Shown here: one piece after another, positions 26,357 through 33,930 of the stretch
How positions within the stretch are numbered: position 1 is the first letter of the stretch
How the letters are laid out: the number at the start of each line of letters is the position of its first letter
NCBI RefSeq assembly: GCF_040706555.1
Contig: NZ_JAPDRH010000002.1
Span: forward strand, 992,001-1,056,000
Source of the DNA: Lentisalinibacter salinarum
GTDB lineage: Bacteria; Pseudomonadota; Gammaproteobacteria; Steroidobacterales; Woeseiaceae
DNA: 64,000 nt
Reading direction: 5' to 3'
Program-made: the position numbers and the translations under genes
The notes under the pieces: model-generated
Database searches by the model: none
What the model saw: the letters and a program-made list of their open reading frames with translations, nothing else
What the model was told of the DNA's origin: nothing

Positions 26357-27096
26357 GAGGGATCCTCCAGCCGCAGGAAACCGTCCGCCTCGATTACGAG
26401 TTCGCCGCCGTCGTTGGTGGCGATGACGCGGCCGAGGGCGGCGGCGGTGGCCGGCGGCAGCGTGACGCCCCAGCGTATGCCGCCGGGCGCGACTACCGCG
26501 GTGCGGCGCAGCGTATCCAGCACGGCGGCGGGCACCGTCTGCGGTGTCATCTCGTGCACCTGGCCGGGGGCTGCGGCGGTGCGGAAGGCGGGCCGGCCGT
26601 CGACCATCATGAAGCGCCAGACCCGGTCCCGGGCGAAAGCGTAGAGCGCCACCTCCTTGCGCTCCACCAGGCCGACCAGCGCGGCGTCGGAATCGAAGCG
26701 CAGGGAGAAGCCCGGCTGCGGTTCGGCGGCAGGCGCCGGATGCGCGGCCTCGGGCGGTGGCTCGGGTGCGGGTCGCGGAGACCGCTCAGGTTCCGGTCGC
26801 GGCAACGGCGGCGCCTCGAGCCGGGGCTCCGGCGTCGCTGCCGCGACGGGTTGCGGTTTCGGCTGCGGTGCTGGCCGAGGCTGTGGCTCAGCCTGCTTTT
26901 CGGACTCAGCGGGCTCGGGCGGCGCGGCGGGTGCCGGTTCCGCCGTCGGGTGCGTAACCGAACTTACGGTGTCCGGCACCTCTTTTGTGCGTTCTGCAAC
27001 TTGTTCGGGGACGCTCTGCACGAGCGCGAAGATGGCGACCAGACAGAAGGCGAGGATGGCCATGAAGCGCATCACGTCCGTCTCCAGGTGCTCCAT
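26353..27096 (-). CDS. MotB/ExbD-like single-pass channel subunit
   Basis: A 247-residue bitopic protein. The N terminus, HLETDVMRFMAILAFCLVAI, closely follows the MotB plan (Asp at the start of a helix, then MxxMxAF), so Asp7 could be the ion-carrying residue. A Pro/Ala/Glu-rich linker of about 95 residues leads to a C-terminal domain (residues about 128-247) that I do not recognise and that lacks the OmpA-type peptidoglycan motif. The ATG at 27096 with GGGAGG upstream was chosen. It lies 13 bp after the MotA/ExbB-like gene, as expected for the second subunit of a 5:2 ion-driven motor. Confidence 0.7.
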   Translation of the reverse strand: MEHLETDVMRFMAILAFCLVAIFALVQSVPEQVAERTKEVPDTVSSVTHPTAEPAPAAPPEPAESEKQAEPQPRPAPQPKPQPVAAATPEPRLEAPPLPRPEPERSPRPAPEPPPEAAHPAPAAEPQPGFSLRFDSDAALVGLVERKEVALYAFARDRVWRFMMVDGRPAFRTAAAPGQVHEMTPQTVPAAVLDTLRRTAVVAPGGIRWGVTLPPATAAALGRVIATNDGGELVIEADGFLRLEDPS

Positions 27097-27109
27097 GCCT
27101 CCCTCGCCG

Positions 27110-27808
27110 CTAGCTGCGCCGGGGGAAGGCGAGCCGGTCCACGGCTGCCTGTCCATCTCCCTCCTCCTTCCTGCCGGCCGGCGTGGCCAGGACGGCCAGG
27201 TGCGCCTCGATGCGCGCGAGCGCCGCCAGCATCTCCGCGCCGGTCTCACCGGCGGCCGCCTGGTAGTAGCGCCGCAGCGCGGCGCCGACGGTGAGCGTCT
27301 TCACCACCCGCATGAGGTAACCGCCGATGCCGCCGAAGATCGTGGTGGAGAGCGCCACCAGGATGCCGCCGTTCACCATGCGCTGCAGTACGGCGAAGGC
27401 GCCCTCGTCCACGCTGGCCGCCGGATCGCCGAGCGCGTAGAGCAGAGCGCCGCGCATACCGATGGCGGTCCAGATCACGCCCACGCCGAAGAACAGGCTC
27501 GTCCAGGTGTCGGTGAGCTGCTCGGCATGGGCCACGGAATCCAGCGACGCGGCACGCGCGACCCGCCGGCGCAGCCGGGACAGGCTGCGCACGTACAGCG
27601 CGAGGACGACGGCGAATACGGGCAGCGACAGCCCCAGGTTGCGATACGCCCAGTCCAGCGCTTCTGCCAGGGTCCAGGCCGGTACGCCGCCGGCGGGAGC
27701 AAGTGCGTCGGCGGCGAGCATCATGCCGCCGGCCGCGACCAATCCCGCCAGCACGCCGGCGGCGAGACCGCTGGCGAAACCGCCGTTCCCGGCTGTCGCG
27801 GCCACCAC
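27110..27808 (-). CDS. MotA/TolQ/ExbB-like proton channel subunit
   Basis: A 232-residue protein with four hydrophobic helices (about residues 12-38, 57-75, 104-125, 143-168). Helices 3 and 4 have the channel signature: FFGVGVIWTAIGMRGALLYA and MVNGGILVALSTTIFGGIGG, with Thr and Gly residues lining the putative pore. Between helices 2 and 3 lies a short cytoplasmic loop. This differs from TolQ and ExbB, which have three helices, and is closer to MotA/ZorA layout, but without a large cytoplasmic domain. A 40-residue tail ends the protein. No toxin, OmpA or nuclease gene accompanies it. Confidence 0.75.
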   Translation of the reverse strand: MVAATAGNGGFASGLAAGVLAGLVAAGGMMLAADALAPAGGVPAWTLAEALDWAYRNLGLSLPVFAVVLALYVRSLSRLRRRVARAASLDSVAHAEQLTDTWTSLFFGVGVIWTAIGMRGALLYALGDPAASVDEGAFAVLQRMVNGGILVALSTTIFGGIGGYLMRVVKTLTVGAALRRYYQAAAGETGAEMLAALARIEAHLAVLATPAGRKEEGDGQAAVDRLAFPRRS

Positions 27809-27814
27809 TCCCTC

Positions 27815-28357
27815 CTACCGGGCCGCGCAGGCCGTGCAGGTGGCCTCGAGGACGAGTTCGGTCTCCTGGTAGAGCCGGTCGGCCCGGTAATAGCCGGGCG
27901 CATCCTGGCTCACCCTGAGCAGGCCCAGCTCCTTGTCGAGCAGCTCGGCTTCCATGGCCGTCAGCACCTGACGCTTGCGCGGGCAGGTATAGGCGCAGTT
28001 GTTGTAGTCGCCCATCAGCGAGACGTACTTCACGTTGAAGTAGCGGTTGTAGGCGCGCTCCGCCTGACGCTTGGACAGCAGCCCCTGATCGGTGGCCGTC
28101 AGCAGGAAATCGGAGAACTTGCGTTTGTTCTCGGGGCCGGGATCGCCCTCGGCGACGGTAAGCAGTTCGGCGTAGTAGCGGTCGAACTCGGCCTCGCAGC
28201 CGTCGGCCAGCTTCGCCTCCGCCGCATCCATGGCCTGATCCAGGCTGGCCGTGCGCGGCAGGCTGCAGTCGGCGGTGGTGGTGGCGCAGCCGGCCAGGGC
28301 CAGTGCGCCGAGGGCCAGCGGCAGCATCAGGCCGGTGCGGATGTTACTCGGATTCAT
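27815..28357 (-). CDS. Hypothetical Cys-rich lipoprotein of the channel operon
   Basis: A 180-residue predicted lipoprotein (LPLALGALALAGCATTTADC). The mature part is helical and charged, with five Cys besides the lipid-modified one: DCSLP, DGCEAEF, NNCAYTCPRKR and ATCTAC. Paired Cys suggest disulphides in the periplasm. No known domain. It sits 6 bp before the channel subunit gene and 28 bp after the first gene of the operon, so it is likely to be made with them. Confidence 0.6.
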   Translation of the reverse strand: MNPSNIRTGLMLPLALGALALAGCATTTADCSLPRTASLDQAMDAAEAKLADGCEAEFDRYYAELLTVAEGDPGPENKRKFSDFLLTATDQGLLSKRQAERAYNRYFNVKYVSLMGDYNNCAYTCPRKRQVLTAMEAELLDKELGLLRVSQDAPGYYRADRLYQETELVLEATCTACAAR

Positions 28358-28385
28358 GTCGCTCCTCCTCGGCCGCGGGGTTCCG

Positions 28386-29255
28386 TCAGAACTCCAGCGG
28401 GCTCGTGTATTCCTCTTCGAAGGTCCCCGGCGGGGGTGCGGCGATCTGCGGGCCGGGCTCGTAGTCGCCGAACAGGATGGCCTTCACCCCGTCCACCACT
28501 TCCTGCATCTCCGGCGTGATCACGCCGAAGGACTGGTTCAGCTGTTCCATCAGCGTGGCGCGCGCGATCTCCTCCCGGGTGCGGGCGATGAGATCGGAGG
28601 CTTCGGCCATGTCCAGGTACATGTCGGAGGCGATCACCGCCAGCGAATGGCTGTTGCGGTTCACCGACGAGGTGGCCACCAGCTTGTAGTACTGCTCGAA
28701 GCGCTGGGACAGGCGGATGCCGGAACGCCCGCGCAGCACCGGCGCCGGTTCCGCCTTCGAGCCCTCGCCGACGCCGAGCAGGGTCTCCTGCAGGGTCCAG
28801 GAGGTCATCTTGTTGCCGAGCTCGCTGCGCAGCCGACGCTCCAGGCTCGCGTGGGTGTTCTGCACGGAACGCTCCATGTCCGGCAGGCGCTCGGACATGA
28901 TGTTCAGCATCTCGAGATAGGTGGCGCCGAGCTGCTTGGCGATGCGCTGGCAGCCGGGGTCGTCCTCCGCGCCGTCGCACTTGGCCTCCTGGTAGAGGCG
29001 GCGCTGCTGGTCCAGCCGGCTGATGGCGTCCTGCAGGCCGGTCTCCATCTCGGCCGCCACGTCGCCGGTCTGGCGGATGTCCTCCAGCACCGTGGTCGGG
29101 AAGAGCTGGATGGTGGGCGCCGTGCTGGCGAAGCTCAGCGCCGGCAGGACGAGGAGTGCGATGGTGGCGGCGAGGTAGTGCCAGAAGGCGGCGGGATGCT
29201 GCGCCTCCCGTCCCCCCGGGCGACCGCCGTGCGACGTTGTGGTTCTCGGCTCCAT
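28386..29255 (-). CDS. Hypothetical helical exported protein, first gene of channel operon
   Basis: A 289-residue protein with one hydrophobic segment (residues about 24-44, AAFWHYLAATIALLVLPALS), acting as a signal-anchor or signal peptide. The rest is nearly all helical with coiled-coil-like heptads (LQDAISRLDQQRRLYQEA, ASLERRLRSELGN) and a Cys pair (KCDGAEDDPGCQR). A later helical block (ASDLIARTREEIARATLMEQ) ends in an acidic Pro-rich tail. I recognise no family. The ATG follows GGGAGACGACC. A tandem GCTGAA-type direct repeat lies 45-60 bp upstream. Confidence 0.6.
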   Translation of the reverse strand: MEPRTTTSHGGRPGGREAQHPAAFWHYLAATIALLVLPALSFASTAPTIQLFPTTVLEDIRQTGDVAAEMETGLQDAISRLDQQRRLYQEAKCDGAEDDPGCQRIAKQLGATYLEMLNIMSERLPDMERSVQNTHASLERRLRSELGNKMTSWTLQETLLGVGEGSKAEPAPVLRGRSGIRLSQRFEQYYKLVATSSVNRNSHSLAVIASDMYLDMAEASDLIARTREEIARATLMEQLNQSFGVITPEMQEVVDGVKAILFGDYEPGPQIAAPPPGTFEEEYTSPLEF

Positions 29256-29282
29256 GGTCGTCTCCCTTTGATCGGGAGAATC

Positions 29283-29316
29283 AGGCTAGACCCGGAGCGC
29301 TGAACGGAAGCTGAAC
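29283..29316 (-). promoter_or_regulatory. Response-regulator-like direct repeat and -10 of channel operon
   Basis: On the plus strand GCTGAA-CGGAA-GCTGAA (29299-29315) is a direct repeat with 11-bp period. Read on the minus strand it is TTCAGC twice, followed 10 bases later by TAGCCT (29283-29288), a possible -10 box. OmpR/PhoB-type activators bind this kind of spacing. Similar repeats precede the cytochrome c genes at 37101 and 37632. Confidence 0.45.
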
Positions 29317-29367
29317 GGAGGAATGGCGAGGGGATGGCGACGGAACGGCGGAGGCTTTGCGGGTGAA

Positions 29368-30753
29368 TCAGTCCGTGATCGCCGCGAGGATCGTCGCGAG
29401 GCCGGGCAGCGACGGCAGATCGAGGGCCCGATCCCGCAGCGAGCGGACGGCGGGCCGGGAGAGCGCCCGCCCGGCGTTGTCCTCGAACTTGGCGACGATG
29501 TCGGCGCGGGACAGCGGCCGCTGGTCGGCGCCCCGGTTCACGCACTCCTTATGGCGAAGCTCCCGCCCGTCCCGGGTGTGGACGATCACCTCGCCCGGGA
29601 AATAGCGCGGGAAGGTGGACTCCGGATCCACCTCGTAGCTGCAGCGCTCGGCCAGCGCAAGGATGTCCGGGTCGACGAGCACGTCGTCATCGAGTTCGTC
29701 CAGGGTGAACCGCCCCTTCACCAGCGTGGCGGCCATGAGGTACTGCACGCTGAACTTGGCCTCGTAGTCACTCTGCGGCCGACGCTTGCGCGCCTCGGGT
29801 TCGCAGACCACGTCGACCTCGTCGGCGTGCACCCTGGCCACCATCCGCTCCACGTCGTCGGGCGTCAGGCCGTGCTCCGACACGAGCGCCAGAAGGCAGT
29901 CGGCATGCGCGTGGTTGTAGTGACAGACGGGATACGGCTTGATGCCCACGCGCAGCATCTCCCAACGCTCGCCGAGGTCCGTCAGGCGTGACGTCAGAGC
30001 GGCGCCGGAATCCTCCCCGCCGTCCTCACCCAGATAGGTCCGGTAGAGTCCGAAACGGCCTTCGTAGGCCTGCGCGGGGCCGGTGAAACCGCCGCGGGCG
30101 AGCCCTGCGGCCTGCAGCCCGCAGGCGGCGGCCCAGCCGGGATGGATGCGTTTGGTCCAGGCGCCATCTTCCAGGAACTGTAGTGTCCCGCCCGCCAGGC
30201 TGAGCGTAATGCCCTGCGCCCACGCGAGCGCGGCCGGGTCCATCCGCCATAGGCGTCCTGCCGCCAGCGTCGCACCGAACGCCCCCACCACGCCGGTGGG
30301 ATGGAAGCCGCGCTTCTGGAACGCACCGCCGACGCTGCCGATGCGGGCGTCGGCCTCCACGGCCACCAGGTAGGCCGCAACGGCCTCGGCGCCGGTGGCA
30401 TCCGCGTTCAGCCCCGCGGCCAGCACGGTCGGCAGGGCGCTGGCCGAGGTATGCACGATGCTCTCGCCGTGGGTGTCGTCGAAATCCAGCCCGTGGATCA
30501 GGAAGCCGTTGGCGATGGCCGCATCCCGCATCGCCATACGCTCCGGGCGGCCGATGACCGGGTAGTCGCCTCCGCCCGCCATGCTGCCGATCGCCGCCAG
30601 ACCGCGGCGGGCGAAGGGATAGGTGGTGGCCGCCAGCGCGACGCCCAGGGCATCGAGGATATGCAGGCAGGCTCGCTCGGCGACATCGTCGGGGATGCGG
30701 GAGGGATCGAGGCTGAGGGCGAAGTCGGCGAGTGTGGCTGCGGCGTCGGTCAT
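29368..30753 (-). CDS. MmgE/PrpD family protein
   Basis: A 461-residue protein of the MmgE/PrpD family (2-methylcitrate dehydratase, cis-aconitate decarboxylase and other lyases). Typical segments are ACLHILDALGVALAA, NGFLIHGLDFDDTH (active-site His/Asp region), GVVGAFGATLAAGRL, and KPYPVCHYNHAHADCLLAL in the second half. No other methylcitrate-cycle gene is nearby, so 2-methylcitrate dehydratase cannot be assumed. The ATG at 30753 was chosen because homologues start there; an upstream ATG at 30786 lies beside the REP cluster. It follows the 2-oxoacid oxidoreductase genes on the same strand. Confidence 0.85.
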   Translation of the reverse strand: MTDAAATLADFALSLDPSRIPDDVAERACLHILDALGVALAATTYPFARRGLAAIGSMAGGGDYPVIGRPERMAMRDAAIANGFLIHGLDFDDTHGESIVHTSASALPTVLAAGLNADATGAEAVAAYLVAVEADARIGSVGGAFQKRGFHPTGVVGAFGATLAAGRLWRMDPAALAWAQGITLSLAGGTLQFLEDGAWTKRIHPGWAAACGLQAAGLARGGFTGPAQAYEGRFGLYRTYLGEDGGEDSGAALTSRLTDLGERWEMLRVGIKPYPVCHYNHAHADCLLALVSEHGLTPDDVERMVARVHADEVDVVCEPEARKRRPQSDYEAKFSVQYLMAATLVKGRFTLDELDDDVLVDPDILALAERCSYEVDPESTFPRYFPGEVIVHTRDGRELRHKECVNRGADQRPLSRADIVAKFEDNAGRALSRPAVRSLRDRALDLPSLPGLATILAAITD

Positions 30754-30787
30754 GGTGTGATGGGCGCGCTGGGCAACAATGGGCATA

Positions 30788-30870
30788 TAGGAGGGGCCGT
30801 AGGAGCGGCTGTAGGAGGGGCTTTAGCCCCGATTCACAAGCCCCGGATCGGGCCTGAAGGCCCTCCTACA
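30788..30870. repeat. REP cluster between beta subunit and MmgE/PrpD genes
   Basis: Contains partial GTAGGAG units, one GGAGGGGCTTTAGCCCCGAT unit (about 30813-30832) and an inverted ATCGGGCCTGAAGGCCCTCC unit (about 30847-30866). The TAG of the inverted unit (30866-30868) is the stop codon of the beta-subunit gene. Confidence 0.88.
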
Positions 30871-31921
30871 TCCATTTTTGCTGGAGCTTTTTCAGCGTCT
30901 CGGCGCCCGGGCCGAGTTTCTCGTAGGGGATCGAGTTCAGCGGCTGCTCCACCGTGTTGCCGACGGCGTGCATGTCGCCCTTGCGCTCGTGGATATAGAG
31001 CAGGCCGGTGACCACCTCGCCCCGGTTGGCGTGGTCGCGCAGGAAGGAGAACGCCTTGGCGCGGCTGGTGGGGTCGTATTCCTTGTCCACCTTCTTCAGC
31101 ACGACGCGGCTGCCGTCGTGGAGTTCCACGGGCATGGCCTCGCCTTCCTCGTAGGCCGTCTTGATCTCCTCCGCCGGCGGGATGAAATCCGTGCCCACCA
31201 CCTGGTGATAGTACTTGCGGGTGTGCGAGTAACTCTTGGTGGAGCCCACGTGGTCGTTGAAGGTCACGCAGGGGCTGATGACGTCCAGCAGCGCGAAGCC
31301 CCGGTGGGTGAGGGCACCCTTGATCAGCGGCACCAGCTGCGTCTTGTCGCCGGAGAAGCTGCGGGCGATGTAGGTGGCGCCGGTGGCGAGCGCCAGCAGG
31401 CACGGATCGATGGGCGGCTGCTGGTTTTCCTCGCCCTTCTTGGCCTTGGAGCCCACGTCCGCCGATGCCGAAAACTGGCCCTTGGTCAGGCCGTACACGC
31501 CGTTGTTCTCGATGATGTAGCACATGTTGAGATTACGACGGATGGAGTGGGTGAACTGGCCGAGACCGATGGACAGCGAGTCGCCGTCGCCGGAGACACC
31601 CAGGTACACCAGGTCCTTGTTGGCCGCGTTCGCGCCGGTGGTCACGCTGGGCATACGCCCGTGCACGGAGTTGAAGCCGTGGCTGGGCCCGACAAAATAG
31701 GCGGGCGTCTTGGACGAGCAGCCGATGCCGCTCATCTTGCCGAGCCGATGCGGCGGGATGGAGAGTTCGAACACCGCCCGGATGATGGCGTTGGTGATGG
31801 AGTCGTGGCCGCAGCCCGCGCACAGCGTGGAGACGGTGCCCTCGTAGTCGCGCTCGGTGAGCCCGAGGTCGTTGCGCGGCAGTCGCGGATGGGCGACTTT
31901 GGGTTTGGGTATGTAGCTCAT
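30866..31921 (-). CDS. korB: 2-oxoacid:ferredoxin oxidoreductase, beta subunit
   Basis: A 351-residue TPP-binding subunit. Fe-S ligand Cys are in TLCAGCGHDS, IGCSSKTPAYF and SPCVTFND. The TPP/Mg motif is GVSGDGDSLSIGLGQF...ENNGVYGLTKGQ. With the alpha subunit it should oxidise a 2-oxoacid (2-oxoglutarate most likely, from the two-subunit layout with fused gamma domain) to the acyl-CoA while reducing ferredoxin. Start ATG 31921 has GAGG upstream; an ATG 21 bp earlier overlaps the REP boundary. The stop TAG belongs to the REP element that follows. Confidence 0.9.
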   Translation of the reverse strand: MSYIPKPKVAHPRLPRNDLGLTERDYEGTVSTLCAGCGHDSITNAIIRAVFELSIPPHRLGKMSGIGCSSKTPAYFVGPSHGFNSVHGRMPSVTTGANAANKDLVYLGVSGDGDSLSIGLGQFTHSIRRNLNMCYIIENNGVYGLTKGQFSASADVGSKAKKGEENQQPPIDPCLLALATGATYIARSFSGDKTQLVPLIKGALTHRGFALLDVISPCVTFNDHVGSTKSYSHTRKYYHQVVGTDFIPPAEEIKTAYEEGEAMPVELHDGSRVVLKKVDKEYDPTSRAKAFSFLRDHANRGEVVTGLLYIHERKGDMHAVGNTVEQPLNSIPYEKLGPGAETLKKLQQKWM

Positions 31922-31942
31922 AGCGGTTGCCTCGATGGGCAT

Positions 31943-32015
31943 GTAGGAGGGGCTTCAGCCCCGATTCGTTAGCCCCGATTCGTTAGCCCCGGATCGGGCC
32001 TGAAGGCCCTCCTAC
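31943..32015. repeat. REP cluster between alpha and beta subunit genes
   Basis: One GGAGGGGCTTCAGCCCCGAT unit, two short partial copies of GATTCGTTAGCCCC, and an inverted ATCGGGCCTGAAGGCCCTCC unit. It fills most of the 103-bp gap inside what is otherwise a continuous operon. Confidence 0.9.
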
Positions 32016-32024
32016 GTGGGTTGT

Positions 32025-33833
32025 TCACGCGGCCTCGTTCTTCTCCCGGTCTTCCCGGATGCGGTCGACGACGAAGCCGGCGTTCATCGGCATGCCGTTG
32101 TAGTGCAGCACCGGCACGAGCTTCTTCTGGTCGATGCCCGCATCGAGGATCAGCAGGGAACGCAGCTGCGCGTCCCGGTTCTGTTCGACCACGTAGACGC
32201 GATCGTGTTTCGCGATGAAGTCCTTCACCGCCTCGCCGAACGGGAAGGCCTTCACCCGGCAATAGTTGAGCTTCACACCCTCTGCCGCCAGTCGCTCCAC
32301 CGCCTCGTGGACGGCCGCCTCGCCGCTGCCGACGGTGAGCACCGCAGTCCGGTTGAACTTGGAGTACTCGATGACCGGTTCCGGCACCATCTCCCGCGCC
32401 GTGTCCCACTTCACCAGCAGCCGGTCCACCACGTCCTGGTACTCGTCGGCGTCCTCGGTATAGCCGCCGTACTTGTTGTGGCCGGAGCCGCGGGTGAAAA
32501 AGCTGCCTTTCGGGTGCTCGCCGGGCAGCGACCGGTACGGGATGCCGTCGCCGTCGGTGTCCAGGTAACGATGGAATTTCTCGATCTTCTCCAGGTCCTC
32601 GGCATGCAGCACCTTGCCGCGGTCCGGCTGGTAGGACTCGTCCCAGCTCAGCTCCGGCACCATCCAGTCGTTCATGCCGATGTCGAGATCCGACAGCACC
32701 ATCACCGGGGTCTGCAGCCGCTCGGCGAGATCGAAGGCCACCGGCGCCATGGTGAAGCACTCGTGGGGGTCGGCCGGGAACAGCAGCACGTGCTTGGTGT
32801 CGCCGTGGGAGGCATAGGCACAGGACAGGATGTCGGACTGCTGCGTGCGCGTGGGCATGCCCGTGGACGGCCCGGTGCGCTGCACGTCGAAGATCACCAC
32901 CGGCAGTTCCGCGTAGTAGGCGAAGCCGATGAACTCGTTCATGAGCGAGATGCCGGGCCCGCTGGTCGGCGTGAAGGCACGGGCACCGTTCCACGCCGCG
33001 CCCAGCACCATGCCGATGGCGGCGAGCTCGTCCTCGGCCTGCACGATCAGGTAGTTGTTCTTGCCCGTTTCCGGGTCCACGCGCAGCTGCTTGCAGAAGC
33101 GGCTGAACGCGTCCATCAGGGAGGTGGACGGCGTGATGGGGTACCAGGCACCCACGGTCGCACCGGCATAGACGCAGCCGAGTCCCGCAGCCGTATTGCC
33201 GTCGATGACCACGTGCCCCTTCGTCTTGTCCATCTTCTCCACGGTCAGCGGCAGCGGACAGGGGAAGTTCTGCACCGCGTAGTCGTAGCCCAGCTTCACC
33301 GCCTCCATGTTGGAGTCCGCCAGCGCCGGCTTCTTCGCGAAGGTGTCGGCGAGATTACTGCGGATGATGTCCAGGTCCAGGTCGAGCAGTGCGGCCAGCG
33401 CGCCGACGTAGGCGATGTTCTTCATCAGGATGCGCGCCCGCGCGCCCTCGAAGTGCTCGTTGCACATCTTCGACAGCGGGATGCCGATCACCGTGACGTC
33501 CTCGCGGTCCAGAAGCTTCGAGCGGGGCCAGGTGGAGTCGTAGATGAGGTAGCCGCCCGGCTCCACCTCGGCGAGATCCTGCGCGTAGGTCTGGGCATTC
33601 ATCGCCACCATCACGTCGACGTGGCCCGCACGGGCCTTGTGGCCGGCGCCGGTGACGCGCACCTCGTACCAGGTGGGCAGTCCCTGGATATTGGAGGGGA
33701 AGTAATTCTTGCCGACCACCGGGACGCCCATGCGGAAGATGGATTTCATCAAGAGGCCGTTGGCGCTGGCGGAGCCGGTGCCGTTCACGGTCGCGATCTT
33801 GATCACGACGTCGTTGACGCGTTTGTCGGTCAC
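32025..33833 (-). CDS. korA: 2-oxoacid:ferredoxin oxidoreductase, fused gamma-alpha subunit
   Basis: A 602-residue protein in which the gamma domain (residues 1 to about 190: VVIKIATVNGTGSASANGLL, GLPTWYEVRVTGAGHKAR) precedes the alpha pyrimidine-binding domain (from GNTAAGLGCVYAGATVGAWY; YPITPSTSLMDA; FTPTSGPGISLMNEF). A C-terminal transketolase-like domain follows (VIEYSKFNRTAVLTVGSG). This architecture belongs to 2-oxoglutarate:ferredoxin oxidoreductases that need no separate delta ferredoxin subunit. The ATG has a modest purine tract upstream. It lies between the Fe-S flavoprotein and beta subunit genes, each separated by a REP cluster. Confidence 0.92.
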   Translation of the reverse strand: MTDKRVNDVVIKIATVNGTGSASANGLLMKSIFRMGVPVVGKNYFPSNIQGLPTWYEVRVTGAGHKARAGHVDVMVAMNAQTYAQDLAEVEPGGYLIYDSTWPRSKLLDREDVTVIGIPLSKMCNEHFEGARARILMKNIAYVGALAALLDLDLDIIRSNLADTFAKKPALADSNMEAVKLGYDYAVQNFPCPLPLTVEKMDKTKGHVVIDGNTAAGLGCVYAGATVGAWYPITPSTSLMDAFSRFCKQLRVDPETGKNNYLIVQAEDELAAIGMVLGAAWNGARAFTPTSGPGISLMNEFIGFAYYAELPVVIFDVQRTGPSTGMPTRTQQSDILSCAYASHGDTKHVLLFPADPHECFTMAPVAFDLAERLQTPVMVLSDLDIGMNDWMVPELSWDESYQPDRGKVLHAEDLEKIEKFHRYLDTDGDGIPYRSLPGEHPKGSFFTRGSGHNKYGGYTEDADEYQDVVDRLLVKWDTAREMVPEPVIEYSKFNRTAVLTVGSGEAAVHEAVERLAAEGVKLNYCRVKAFPFGEAVKDFIAKHDRVYVVEQNRDAQLRSLLILDAGIDQKKLVPVLHYNGMPMNAGFVVDRIREDREKNEAA

Positions 33834-33852
33834 TGCATACCTCGATGGGCCT

Positions 33853-33922
33853 GTAGGAGGGGCTGTAGGAGGGGCTTTAGCCCCGATTCCCTAACCCGGA
33901 TCGGGCCTGAAGGCCCTCCTAC
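33853..33922. repeat. REP cluster between flavoprotein and alpha subunit genes
   Basis: A partial GTAGGAGGGGCT, a full GGAGGGGCTTTAGCCCCGAT unit and an inverted ATCGGGCCTGAAGGCCCTCC unit, within the 97-bp gap. Confidence 0.9.
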
Positions 33923-33930
33923 CTCTCTGT

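Noticed and set aside
27110..28357. Zorya or Tol-Pal defence/division system
   Set aside because: A MotA/ExbB-like gene invites it, but there is no ZorC/ZorD helicase, ZorE nuclease, TolA, TolB or Pal in the neighbourhood.
29368..30753. prpD in a methylcitrate cycle
   Set aside because: No prpB, prpC or acnD gene is near, and the MmgE/PrpD family covers several reactions, so only the family name is used.
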